From the NCBI GenBank assembly GCA_024405235.1, contig JAKSPA010000075.1, positions 1 to 7,347 on the forward strand: a DNA stretch of 7,347 nucleotides, written 5' to 3'. The DNA comes from Lentisphaeria bacterium (GTDB lineage Bacteria > Verrucomicrobiota > Lentisphaeria > Oligosphaerales > Oligosphaeraceae). A program made the translations under genes and the position numbers. Positions within the stretch are counted from its first letter, which is position 1, and each line of letters begins with the position of its first letter. The notes under the pieces are model-generated. The model had not been told where the DNA came from, searched no databases, and saw only the letters and a program-made list of their open reading frames with translations. This document shows, piece after piece, positions 1 through 6,847 of the stretch.

Positions 1-22
1 TTGAGAATTGAGAATTGAATTG
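1..22. repeat. Short heptamer direct repeat at left edge
   Basis: Two exact copies of TTGAGAA sit head to tail, followed by a degenerate third copy (TTGAATTG). The repeat lies in the 49 non-coding bases downstream of the MarR stop codon. It starts at base 1, so the array may continue outside the window. No function is apparent. Positions 23-49 show only a weak, bulged hairpin without a T-tract, so no terminator is claimed. Confidence 0.5.
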
Positions 23-49
23 CAAGACTGTGGCGTGATTCCAGCGTCT

Positions 50-526
50 TTATGAATTTTCGCAAATATCGGTTACGCGTTTATCAAATGCGGCGCAGAA
101 TCTTTTAGATAGTTTCAGAAGGAGTTCCTGCTCTTCTTCCGTCAGAGAAGAGGCTGCTTCGAGTTCAGCCGCATTGATGGCTGTTAGGACTTTTTGCGCG
201 AATGCGAGGCCGGATTTAGTGAGTCGTATGATCTTTTTGCGTCTGTCCGTCGCATGGAATTCGCGTTTGAGATAACCGCGTTCTTCAAGATCGTTGAGGA
301 CGACGGTGATGGTCTGTCTAAGCATATGCGTGTCGTTTGCAAGAATAGCTGGTTCCACGCCGTCGATGTGGTCGTTTAGATATTCCAATGCCCAAACCGT
401 ATTCAGAGAGATGCCCCACTGGCGGACAAGGCGCAGATAGGCGTTATCGCATGAATGCCAAGTATCGAAAAGTTTGGCGAAGCGTATTTTTGTGGCGTTT
501 GATGTTTTGTGCGATGTGGAAGGCAT
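50..526 (-). CDS. MarR-family transcriptional regulator
   Basis: This is a 158-residue winged helix-turn-helix regulator of usual MarR length. Proteins of this family bind DNA as dimers in the cytoplasm and usually repress nearby efflux, stress or degradation genes until a small ligand is bound. The recognition helix lies at about residues 68-84 (LRQTITVVLNDLEERGYL). It is followed by the wing with the characteristic D94-R95-R96-K97-K98 stretch and the LTKSG turn at 102-106. The flanking helices (about 14-55 and 107-155) would form the dimer interface. The ATG at 526 is the only reasonable start, and no Shine-Dalgarno motif precedes it. The gene lies 114 bases downstream of a DMT-type transporter on the same strand. 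The spacer holds two palindromes and a possible -10 box, which suggests a separate, possibly autoregulated promoter. The ligand and target genes cannot be read from the sequence. Family assignment is firm; regulation of the transporter is inferred only from position. Confidence 0.9.
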   Translation of the reverse strand: MPSTSHKTSNATKIRFAKLFDTWHSCDNAYLRLVRQWGISLNTVWALEYLNDHIDGVEPAILANDTHMLRQTITVVLNDLEERGYLKREFHATDRRKKIIRLTKSGLAFAQKVLTAINAAELEAASSLTEEEQELLLKLSKRFCAAFDKRVTDICENS

Positions 527-558
527 ATTATCAATGTATGGAATTTCCTATCTGCATT

Positions 559-571
559 TTACTTAATGTAA
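559..571. promoter_or_regulatory. Possible operator: TTAC-N5-GTAA inverted repeat
   Basis: TTAC and GTAA arms flank a 5-base spacer, 33-45 bases upstream of the marR start. Dyads of this general size are typical MarR-family targets. If the -10 box at 578-583 is real, this dyad would overlap the transcription start, a natural place for repression. Arms of four bases arise easily by chance in an AT-rich spacer, so this is only a candidate. Confidence 0.3.
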
Positions 572-577
572 TGTCCC

Positions 578-583
578 ATAATA
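578..583 (-). promoter_or_regulatory. Candidate -10 box for marR
   Basis: On the minus strand the bases read TATTAT, one mismatch from TATAAT, about 52 bases upstream of the marR ATG. The matching -35 position (around 601-606, TCTTCT) is poor, so the promoter would be weak or activator-dependent, or the match is chance. The flanking dyads on both sides are the main reason to list it. Confidence 0.25.
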
Positions 584-593
584 GAATGCATTC
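584..593. promoter_or_regulatory. Possible operator: 10-bp perfect palindrome
   Basis: GAATGCATTC is a perfect 10-base palindrome, 58-67 bases upstream of the marR start and directly upstream of the candidate -10 box. Its symmetry fits binding of a dimeric regulator such as the adjacent MarR protein. It does not resemble the TTAC dyad at 559-571, so at most one of the two is likely to be the MarR site. Confidence 0.3.
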
Positions 594-640
594 GTCTGAA
601 AGAAGATGCGTTCGGTCTGGAAGGCCTAGAAAAAAGGTTT

Positions 641-1600
641 TCAGCAGGAAATCGCCACTACGCCAATTGCGCAAGAGAAAAGTCCAGCCCATTCGGTGAG
701 GGTGTATTTTTCCTTTAGATGCAGTGCCGAGTATATAGTGAAAGCGGAGACGCAGACGCCTACGGGAATGGCAAGAGCGATGGCTCCTGCCCCTGCATTT
801 GTGAGAAGATCGATGCCTGGAAATTGCAGTGCGTAGTAGTTGATGATTCCGATGAGGACGAAAGCCATGAAGATATTGGATTCCAATTTCGTTGGTGTCG
901 CAACGATTCCTTTTTTGAAGCAGGCATGCGCGAGCGAGCCGAGAAGCAGTCCGACATGTAGGAATGACGAACGCGCGATGCTGGAGATTTCAAGTTCGCC
1001 GTTCTGGAATCTGGATGGAAGCGCAAGTGTGTACATGGTCATGCCGTTGGTCAGGAAGGCGAGCAGCGCAGGAATGAGCCACGCGAGACGTTTTCTGGAT
1101 GTCCGAGCAGAAGAATCCGTGGCCGATTCGGTGGTAGAAGCGTGCGCGTTCTTGTTTCTTTTGCGCATGTCGCCACCGATACCGAGCGCCATAAGGCCAA
1201 TAAACAATAGAATGATTCCGACGAGTCGTGACGGTGTCAATTTGTCGTGGTGAATGGATATTCCCATGACGAATGGAATCATCATTGCGGCCTGGTAGAT
1301 AGACCAAATGATTCCGTTGGGGCCGCGGGCCATGCTGAAGCAAAGGAAGAAATTGGCAAGATATGCGGCGATTCCTGAAACGACAAGCGAAGCCAGAAGG
1401 AGAAGGAATTGCGAGTCGTGCCAATTGAAGTGTTCTCTTTGAATTGCCATGACCACGATTCCGATCAAGATGGTAACAAGGCCCTGGTAGAATAGGATGC
1501 GCGGAATATTCGCATTCTTTCTTGCTGCCAAATTGTCTACACCGCCAATGATGGTCCAGCTGAAGCCTAGCAAGGCTAGAAGTGTGATGCCGAGAAACAT
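641..1600 (-). CDS. DMT-superfamily (EamA-like) transporter
   Basis: This is a 319-residue inner-membrane protein with about ten hydrophobic segments (roughly residues 2-22, 34-53, 64-88, 96-116, 123-144, 172-193, 209-228, 242-259, 266-289 and 300-318). That matches the two-times-five-helix plan and length of drug/metabolite transporters of the EamA type. The halves are joined by a polar, basic and serine/threonine-rich loop (about 145-171). A short conserved-looking stretch, ARGPNGIIWSIYQAA (91-105), lies at the start of the fourth helix, where the family often carries glycine/proline motifs. The substrate cannot be read from the sequence; relatives export amino acids, nucleosides or drugs, or import sugars. 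The gene starts 33 bases after the AsmA-like gene with no terminator between, so co-transcription is likely. The ATG at 1600 places the first helix at the N-terminus, as expected. A MarR regulator lies directly downstream. A sugar transporter of the GRP type is an alternative I cannot exclude. Confidence 0.83.
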   Translation of the reverse strand: MFLGITLLALLGFSWTIIGGVDNLAARKNANIPRILFYQGLVTILIGIVVMAIQREHFNWHDSQFLLLLASLVVSGIAAYLANFFLCFSMARGPNGIIWSIYQAAMMIPFVMGISIHHDKLTPSRLVGIILLFIGLMALGIGGDMRKRNKNAHASTTESATDSSARTSRKRLAWLIPALLAFLTNGMTMYTLALPSRFQNGELEISSIARSSFLHVGLLLGSLAHACFKKGIVATPTKLESNIFMAFVLIGIINYYALQFPGIDLLTNAGAGAIALAIPVGVCVSAFTIYSALHLKEKYTLTEWAGLFSCAIGVVAISC

Positions 1601-1633
1601 GGAAATTGTCGAAAGAAAAAACGGTCTGGTGTT

Positions 1634-4600
1634 CTATTCGAAGAGTTTTCGGATAGGCGAGCGCAGTCGCCACTTGTAATCCTGTGGCGTGCCTGTAAGT
1701 TGAGCATCAAAGGCCCATGAGATAGGTCTCAGCAGAAGTGAAATGATGCTTACGGATTTAAGAAGCTGTCCTGAAATCTGGAAGTCCAATGCATTTTCTT
1801 CCAGATAATATTGTCCCGCGCCTTTTAGGGCGATGAATGAACCATCAGTGCGGATGTTTTGGAAGTCAACATGCGTGCCGTGGCATTCGAAATTGGTTTT
1901 CAGATCGGTGATTTGTCCAAGCGAGGCGATTGATTTTCTTGAGAATAGATTAAAGGTTCCTCCTGCGAGAATCTTTCCGAGGGTGGTCAGAGTGGGAATT
2001 CGCCACAGATCTGCTTCGTAGATGTGTGCTTTTCCGTCGCCTTCGAGATGCAGCGGCCGTCCCGCCCAGTCTTTGAGTAGTCTGAAATGTCCCTCTGCAT
2101 CGAGTTTGCCAGGCGTCTTCTGGACGATTGCCTTCTGGTCTGTGGATTTTGTTTTGTCTTTTGAATCGTCATTGGCAGCCGTCAGTTTTGCATTTGCGAC
2201 GGAGAGTAGTTCATCCAGCGGAATTTCCTTTGCTCTGGCAAGGAAATCGCAAGTTTTCGTTTCGATGTCGTATGTTCCGGTGGATGCAAGAATGCCGCCA
2301 TAGAATTCCGCTTCGGGGAAGTCCCAGAAGAAATTGCGATTGGAGGCTCTCCATGTGCCCTTAAGATTCTGCAGCTGAATATTTCTGTATTGCAGGAATG
2401 GCGTGTTCAGAGTTCCATTGAGATCAAGCGTAAGGAAATTTGCGTATCTGAATCTGCCGTGGCATTGGAATTCTGTCTCAGGGGAGATTTTGAACAATTC
2501 AAGATGTTCGCGAGTCGGCGGAATAAGAGAATCAAGGAATTCGATCAAGGCGAAAGTCCCATGATTCTTTTCGATGAAGAAGTTTCCATAGACGCCGTCA
2601 GGAAAATCCATGTGCGCGTGGCCATTGAGCATAGTGTCGCTTTCTCCAGGCGCGGTGATGCTTGCATTCAAGATATCAAGACCGCCTTCGGGCAGTTCGA
2701 GTTTTATTTCTGTCTTGAGTTCATGGATGCTCATTTCGTTGTATCTGAAATTCTTCAGTTGCGCAAAGCCGTCCAATGAGAAGAAGAAGTCGTTGTCAAG
2801 ATCCTTGAATTCGAGATTGTTGATGAATACATGCGGTTCGCTGCCGGTTTCCCACTGGAAATCTTCCCAAAGCTTTTCATAAATGTATATGGCCTTGTCT
2901 GCGTATGTGAGCGGTACGACTTTAGATGGATCGCCGACGAAATCCAGATTCTTCAGCGTCATTTTAAAAGGCATGAACCAGAAATCGATTTCCATATTGC
3001 CCTGAGCGGCGTTGTCCTTCATGGTTCCGTGGACATTTTTCAGGAAGATTTTTTCGGAATCATAATATTCTTTTCCATTTACATCGGTCATATTTGTCTT
3101 TCCGCTTATTTGCCATTTCGTTCCATTGAGTGCCCACGATTCCTTTTGATTTCTCCAATAGATTGAAGGCATGGCGAAGGAGAATTCTATTGGTTGGGCC
3201 GCGTTATTGCACTTGAATAGCGACAGCGGATTGTTTTCTTCGAATTTCAGCGGTTGCGCCATGAGATTCCAGATGAGTTCTGGCCGAATGGTTCCTTTGC
3301 CTTCATCTGCTGAAATGCTGTGTTCAAACAATTTCAGCGTGAGATCTGTGGAGATATCCAAAGCGGTTTCGTTCTGGACTACAACTTTGGGATTGACAGA
3401 GACAACAATCGGAGATGACTGCAGATTTTCTGGAACATCGGTTCGGGCATGGATGCTGAAATGGTTGTCGATGTCGGAACTGAGTACGGCGGATGTATCC
3501 ATCTCAAGGGAATTGTCGTTCAATGACAATTTCAAGGAGATGTCTTTTACAGGGAGTTCGGCGAATTCGCCTGCCTGCTGCGATAATTCGAATTTGCAGG
3601 ACCAGTTTCGCCAGTCACGGAAGTTAGATGGTTCAAGCGTGGCTTTGATTCTTGCATCGGTGAACGCGGCAAGCGGCGTTTCTCTGGTGTCGATTATGTC
3701 CAATCCGCGGCATAATTCTCCCAGATCGATTCTGCCAGCAAGATTGCCTGCGAGCATGCCGTCGTTCATTGTCATCTTGAAATTTCCTTCCAAAGAATAG
3801 CTGTCCTGGTCGTTCAAAGAATAGCTGTCCTCGTTGAAGGAGAGCAGCAGTCGCTGCAGATCAATGGTATTGTCGTTGTATTTCAGGACTCCTGAAATAT
3901 GCGGGACATCGACATTTCCCAGAAGGATATTGTTGCATGCGAAATAGAACTTCGGCGTGAAGAGAGTGTTTTGCCAAGAAGTTTCGGGAATCTCGCCGTC
4001 TATGTGTATTGGCGAATTGAATGTGATGAAAGCAGGCAGATAATCGTTCTGGACGCCGAGAATTTGAATGATGGTTTCCGGCATTAGATCGGCCTGAACG
4101 GAACACCGCAGGCTGTTTGCAAGTAAGTTGACGGTCGCCTGACACCATAAGGATTCAGAGGCATTGTAGAAGATATGAAGGTCGCTGAAATTCAGTATTG
4201 CATTTTTGTACGAGAATTTTGCGGAAGCCTTTGGCAGGAAACGGCCTTTGACGAATGCTTCAGCGAAGCCTGACGTGCCTGAGATATTGATTTTTTCGGG
4301 TTGTCTGAAACTTCCTGATGCCTTCAAGATCATATATACATCGCTTGCATTGTTGGTGATTGCGGCGATCTCTCTTGAAATGTTCTTGAGAAGCGCGACG
4401 GCTTCAGTATTGACGACTGGAATAGGCTGCGAGTCGTTTTTTGGGGTGTTCAATAATTCGTAGAAATCGGACAAATTCGCATCGACAGCAATGTTGATCT
4501 CCTTGAAAATTCCAGTTGCCTTTGCGTTGACTGCGCCGTAGGAAGTGCACTGGGCATTGCAGTTCAGATTCATAAGCTGCATTGACTCAAGTGGCGAGTC

Positions 4601-4975
4601 GTCGTCGGCTGGCAATTCCAGAGTGATATTGCTGTCGCTGACTGCAAAAGTCTTCGGCTTGATCTCGCCTTTCAGAAATGGAAGTGGTTTTAGCGCGAGC
4701 GAAGCGTTTGGAATGTTTGCATGGAAGGTGCCGTAGGGAGATGGACATGACAAAGAGATGTCTCTAAGTTCAAAACCGGAGAAGAGGTTTCCGACAATGC
4801 TGTCTATTTCGCAAACGCCGTTTGGCGGTGCAAGCGCCTTCCCGACCTTTCGGCTGACCCATGCAGGGTAGCCGTAGATGGATGGCAGAAATATGAAGAC
4901 GAAAGCCCCCAGAAGCACTGCGAGACAAAGGCCGGCCGCCGTGTATTTGAGTGTTTTTTTGAAGGGGGATTTCAT
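1634..4975 (-). CDS. AsmA-like envelope protein (large, membrane-anchored)
   Basis: This 1113-residue protein has a basic N-terminus (MKSPFKK), one membrane segment at about residues 11-33 and a long periplasmic part. The body is a succession of short beta-rich stretches with recurring patterns such as LDLNGTL, IDLGEL and ISGTSGF, as in the AsmA/YhdP/TamB superfamily. Members of that superfamily form elongated hydrophobic grooves that carry phospholipids between inner and outer membrane or influence outer-membrane assembly. The last ~155 residues (about 960-1113) look like an AsmA-like C-terminal region: ADLWRIPTLTTLGKILAGG begins near 988, followed by LKTNFECHGTHVDF and a repeated-strand end. 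A charged Lys/Asp/Thr-rich linker lies near 930-952, just before it. Residues about 380-395 contain an 8-residue tandem duplication (DSYSL twice). The length is between AsmA and YhdP. The ATG at 4975 gives the expected anchor; no Shine-Dalgarno motif precedes it. It lies between a secreted repeat protein and a transporter in a close-spaced run. Superfamily placement rests on architecture and the C-terminal region; lipid transport is inferred. Confidence 0.75.
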   Translation of the reverse strand: MKSPFKKTLKYTAAGLCLAVLLGAFVFIFLPSIYGYPAWVSRKVGKALAPPNGVCEIDSIVGNLFSGFELRDISLSCPSPYGTFHANIPNASLALKPLPFLKGEIKPKTFAVSDSNITLELPADDDSPLESMQLMNLNCNAQCTSYGAVNAKATGIFKEINIAVDANLSDFYELLNTPKNDSQPIPVVNTEAVALLKNISREIAAITNNASDVYMILKASGSFRQPEKINISGTSGFAEAFVKGRFLPKASAKFSYKNAILNFSDLHIFYNASESLWCQATVNLLANSLRCSVQADLMPETIIQILGVQNDYLPAFITFNSPIHIDGEIPETSWQNTLFTPKFYFACNNILLGNVDVPHISGVLKYNDNTIDLQRLLLSFNEDSYSLNDQDSYSLEGNFKMTMNDGMLAGNLAGRIDLGELCRGLDIIDTRETPLAAFTDARIKATLEPSNFRDWRNWSCKFELSQQAGEFAELPVKDISLKLSLNDNSLEMDTSAVLSSDIDNHFSIHARTDVPENLQSSPIVVSVNPKVVVQNETALDISTDLTLKLFEHSISADEGKGTIRPELIWNLMAQPLKFEENNPLSLFKCNNAAQPIEFSFAMPSIYWRNQKESWALNGTKWQISGKTNMTDVNGKEYYDSEKIFLKNVHGTMKDNAAQGNMEIDFWFMPFKMTLKNLDFVGDPSKVVPLTYADKAIYIYEKLWEDFQWETGSEPHVFINNLEFKDLDNDFFFSLDGFAQLKNFRYNEMSIHELKTEIKLELPEGGLDILNASITAPGESDTMLNGHAHMDFPDGVYGNFFIEKNHGTFALIEFLDSLIPPTREHLELFKISPETEFQCHGRFRYANFLTLDLNGTLNTPFLQYRNIQLQNLKGTWRASNRNFFWDFPEAEFYGGILASTGTYDIETKTCDFLARAKEIPLDELLSVANAKLTAANDDSKDKTKSTDQKAIVQKTPGKLDAEGHFRLLKDWAGRPLHLEGDGKAHIYEADLWRIPTLTTLGKILAGGTFNLFSRKSIASLGQITDLKTNFECHGTHVDFQNIRTDGSFIALKGAGQYYLEENALDFQISGQLLKSVSIISLLLRPISWAFDAQLTGTPQDYKWRLRSPIRKLFE
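3792..3839. repeat. 24-bp in-frame tandem duplication inside the AsmA-like gene
   Basis: CAAAGAATAGCTGTCCT occurs at 3792-3808 and again, exactly, at 3816-3832, a period of 24 bases. The encoded protein reads EDSYSLND then QDSYSLEG (about residues 380-395). Because 24 is a multiple of three the frame is kept. The exact 17-base match suggests a fairly recent slippage event adding two short beta-strand-like segments. Confidence 0.85.
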
Positions 4976-5027
4976 TGTGGAGAATTAAGAAGTAAAGGAT
5001 TCTTGTCATGGAATTTCGAACGACGGA

Positions 5028-5498
5028 TCAACGGTCTTTCTTTCTAAACCATCCGTTGGTGGTATTGGAACCGCCGTTGGACGAACGTCCTTGGTTGCGT
5101 CCGTTCTGATCGTAGTATCGCGTATTGCCGTTTTTGTCTGTCGTGGAGCGTCCTTGGCTGCGTCCGTTCTGGTCGTAGTAGTGGGTGTTGCCGCTTTTGT
5201 CTGTTGTCGAACGTCCCGAATTGCGTCCGTTCTGGTCGTAGTAGTGGGTGTTGCCGTTGTTGTCCGTCGTGGAGCGTCCTTGACTGCGTCCGTTCTGGTC
5301 GTAGTAGTGTGTGTTGCCGCTTTTGTCTGTTGTCGAACGTCCCGTATATTTGCCGTTCTGGTCGTAGTATCGCGTGTTGCCATTGGAATCCGTTTCCGTG
5401 CGTCCCGTGTAGCGTCCGTTCCCGTCGTAGTGACGAACGGTTTCGGCGGCAAGAATCGTTGCGAACAGACACAGCAGGATGATTAGGAATCGTTTCAT
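5028..5498 (-). CDS. Secreted 21-residue tandem-repeat protein, function unknown
   Basis: This protein of 156 residues begins with a signal peptide (MKRFLIILLCLFATILAA, cleavage probably near residue 18). The rest is almost entirely six 21-residue units (about residues 22-147) and a short basic tail, NGWFRKKDR. Each unit has a YYDQNGR core, then xxGRSTTD, then a variable pair and GNT. The first unit is most divergent (HYDGNGRYTGR) and the sixth decays into Asn/Ser/Gly-rich sequence. The mature protein is rich in Asn, Gly, Thr, Tyr and Arg, with no Cys. The regular Tyr/Asp/Asn/Gly turn pattern recalls beta-rich repeat proteins such as YD or cell-wall-binding repeats, but I cannot assign it to a named family. 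An in-frame ATG at 5537 would add 13 residues ahead of the signal peptide. I prefer 5498 because it gives a normal basic-hydrophobic leader; neither start has a strong ribosome site. The AsmA-like gene follows after 52 bases. An extracellular or periplasmic location is likely; the role is unknown. Confidence 0.75.
   Translation of the reverse strand: MKRFLIILLCLFATILAAETVRHYDGNGRYTGRTETDSNGNTRYYDQNGKYTGRSTTDKSGNTHYYDQNGRSQGRSTTDNNGNTHYYDQNGRNSGRSTTDKSGNTHYYDQNGRSQGRSTTDKNGNTRYYDQNGRNQGRSSNGGSNTTNGWFRKKDR
5058..5435 (-). repeat. Six-unit 63-bp coding tandem repeat with 126-bp higher-order period
   Basis: Six consecutive 63-base units encode the 21-residue protein repeats. Two sequence types alternate in the middle. 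Type A carries GTTGTCGAACGTCCC on the + strand (around 5204-5218 and 5330-5344). Type B carries GTCGTGGAGCGTCC (around 5141-5153 and 5267-5279). The A segments at 5164-5218 and 5290-5344 match at 54 of 55 positions, exactly 126 bases apart. The outer units are more diverged. This order implies duplication of a two-unit block after the single unit had already duplicated and drifted. Confidence 0.9.
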
Positions 5499-5586
5499 GG
5501 CGAAAACTATTTGCGTGGTTGTTCCTACGGAAATCATTTAGTCAGGTTTCCCGCATGTCCGCACTCTGCGTGTCTTTCCGTGGCCT

Positions 5587-5620
5587 ATTGTATCGGTCAG
5601 AGAAAAACACGCATTGTCAA
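5587..5620 (-). promoter_or_regulatory. Possible promoter for the repeat-protein gene
   Basis: On the minus strand a perfect TTGACA (5615-5620) precedes TACAAT (5587-5592), about 82-90 bases upstream of the preferred start at 5498. The spacer is 22 bases, clearly longer than the usual 16-18, so the pair may not work as one sigma-70 promoter. The position is sensible: the 158-base spacer after argD is the largest non-coding gap in the window and a natural break between transcription units. No convincing hairpin with a T-tract follows the argD stop, so read-through from argD is also possible. Confidence 0.25.
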
Positions 5621-5656
5621 CATGCAATGGCAGTCCGTGGCTATGCGGTTTCCTTT

Positions 5657-6847
5657 TTATTGAGGGAGAATCTTGTCGAGAATGTCAATTGCCTCGTCGA
5701 TTTCCTCTGTGGTCACGTTCAAGGAAGGCAGTAGTCTCATCACGCCTTTTCCTGCTGTCAGAACAAGGAGGCCCTTTTCGCGCGCTGCCGCCACGGCATC
5801 CTTTAGGATATCGTCTAGCTGCAGACCGATGAGAAGTCCCATCCCACGGATTTCCTTGATGCAGGCGTGTTTCGCTTTTAGTTCGTCGAGTCTGGAACGC
5901 AGGTAGAGCGATTGCTTTTGTGCGTTTTCAAGGACGCCGTCGTTTTGAAGAGCGTTCATGACTGCCAGACCCGCTGCCGTGGCCAGCGGCGTGCCGCCGA
6001 AAGTCGAGCCATGCGTCAGGCCAGGCTGGAAGAGTGCCGCGAGTTCCTTCTTAAGCATGAAGCATGCGAGAGGAATGCCGTTGCCGATGGCCTTTGCGGT
6101 TGAAATTGCGTCTGGCGTGATGCCGTAGTGTTGATATGCGAAGAGCTTGGCGGTTCTGCCCATGCCAGTCTGCACTTCATCCAGCAGAAGAAGCATGCCC
6201 TTTTCATCGCAGAGCTTTCTAAGTCCCTGCATGAATTCTTTGGTCGCGGGATAGATTCCGCCTTCCGCCTGAATCGGTTCAAGCATGATTGCGCATGTCT
6301 TGTCAGTGATTGCGGCCTTCACTGCATTAAGATTGTTGTATTCGACAGTGACGAATCCCTGCACGTCCGGTCCCATTCCTTCACGGAAAATTGGCTGGCC
6401 GGTGGCTGCGAGAGTAGCCAGCGTGCGCCCATGGAACGATGTCTTGAATACGATGATTTCCGATTTGCCGCCGTTCTTGGAGCCCCAGAGGCGGGCGGTC
6501 TTGATCATGCCTTCATTCGCTTCGGCTCCTGAATTCGCGAAGAATATTTTGCCGCCGAAGGTTGCGTCGGAGAGCTTTTTCGCAAGTTGCGGTGCATTGA
6601 GGCTGCAGAAGATGTTCGAGCAGTGCATCAGTTTTTCGGACTGCGATTTGATGGCGGCGACGACGCCTGGATGGCAGTGCCCTAGGCTGCAGACGCTGAT
6701 GCCTGTCGTGAAGTCCAGATATTTTTTGCCGTTGATATCCCACAGTCTGGAGCCTTCGCCGCGGACCATTACGGGAGCGGTGAAGTTGTATGCGGGAACC
6801 ATGTAGTCGCTGTATAGCGATTGGATTTCTTCAAGTGAGGGAGTCAT
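5657..6847 (-). CDS. argD: Acetylornithine aminotransferase (class III, PLP-dependent)
   Basis: This 396-residue cytoplasmic enzyme has the usual ArgD length. ArgD uses pyridoxal phosphate to transfer an amino group between glutamate and N-acetylglutamate 5-semialdehyde, giving N-acetylornithine in arginine synthesis; some homologues also act in lysine synthesis. Visible class III landmarks, in order, are RGEGSRLWDINGKKYLDF (29-46), GHCHPGV (56-62), the phosphate-binding NSGAEANE (105-112), SFHGRT (137-142; Phe138 and Arg141 usually contact cofactor and substrate carboxylate), LEPIQAEGG (189-197), LDEVQTGMGR (222-231; Asp223 contacts the pyridine nitrogen), TAKAIGNGIPL with the Schiff-base lysine K252, and HGSTFGGTPLA (279-289). 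All key residues are present and there is no break. The start at 6847 is 9 bases after the fabI stop, with no Shine-Dalgarno motif in between, which suggests co-transcription and perhaps coupled translation. No other arginine gene is in view. A related ornithine or GABA aminotransferase is less likely given the motif set and length. Confidence 0.92.
   Translation of the reverse strand: MTPSLEEIQSLYSDYMVPAYNFTAPVMVRGEGSRLWDINGKKYLDFTTGISVCSLGHCHPGVVAAIKSQSEKLMHCSNIFCSLNAPQLAKKLSDATFGGKIFFANSGAEANEGMIKTARLWGSKNGGKSEIIVFKTSFHGRTLATLAATGQPIFREGMGPDVQGFVTVEYNNLNAVKAAITDKTCAIMLEPIQAEGGIYPATKEFMQGLRKLCDEKGMLLLLDEVQTGMGRTAKLFAYQHYGITPDAISTAKAIGNGIPLACFMLKKELAALFQPGLTHGSTFGGTPLATAAGLAVMNALQNDGVLENAQKQSLYLRSRLDELKAKHACIKEIRGMGLLIGLQLDDILKDAVAAAREKGLLVLTAGKGVMRLLPSLNVTTEEIDEAIDILDKILPQ

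Noticed and set aside
618..640. Terminator after the transporter (AGGCCT palindrome near an A/T run)
   Set aside because: The T-run precedes the palindrome in the direction of transcription and the stem is too short, so it does not have intrinsic terminator geometry.
990..1673. Open frame of 227 codons on the minus strand
   Set aside because: It overlaps the transporter in another frame and its product is Arg/His-rich with no membrane segments, typical of a shadow frame.
3171..3800. Open frame of 209 codons on the + strand
   Set aside because: It lies wholly opposite the AsmA-like gene and has no recognisable domain or plausible composition; the minus-strand frame explains the sequence.
5058..5435. 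Regular repeats resembling a CRISPR array
   Set aside because: The 63-base units are contiguous, have no unique spacers, and encode a conserved protein repeat behind a signal peptide.
5469..5498. Lipoprotein signal (Cys at residue 10 of the repeat protein)
   Set aside because: The residues before the Cys (ILL) do not fit a lipobox, and the hydrophobic segment continues past it, so an ordinary signal peptide is more likely.
5612..5629. Hairpin CATTG...CAATG downstream of argD
   Set aside because: It has only five paired bases, an 8-base loop and no T-tract, and it overlaps the candidate -35 element; too weak to call.
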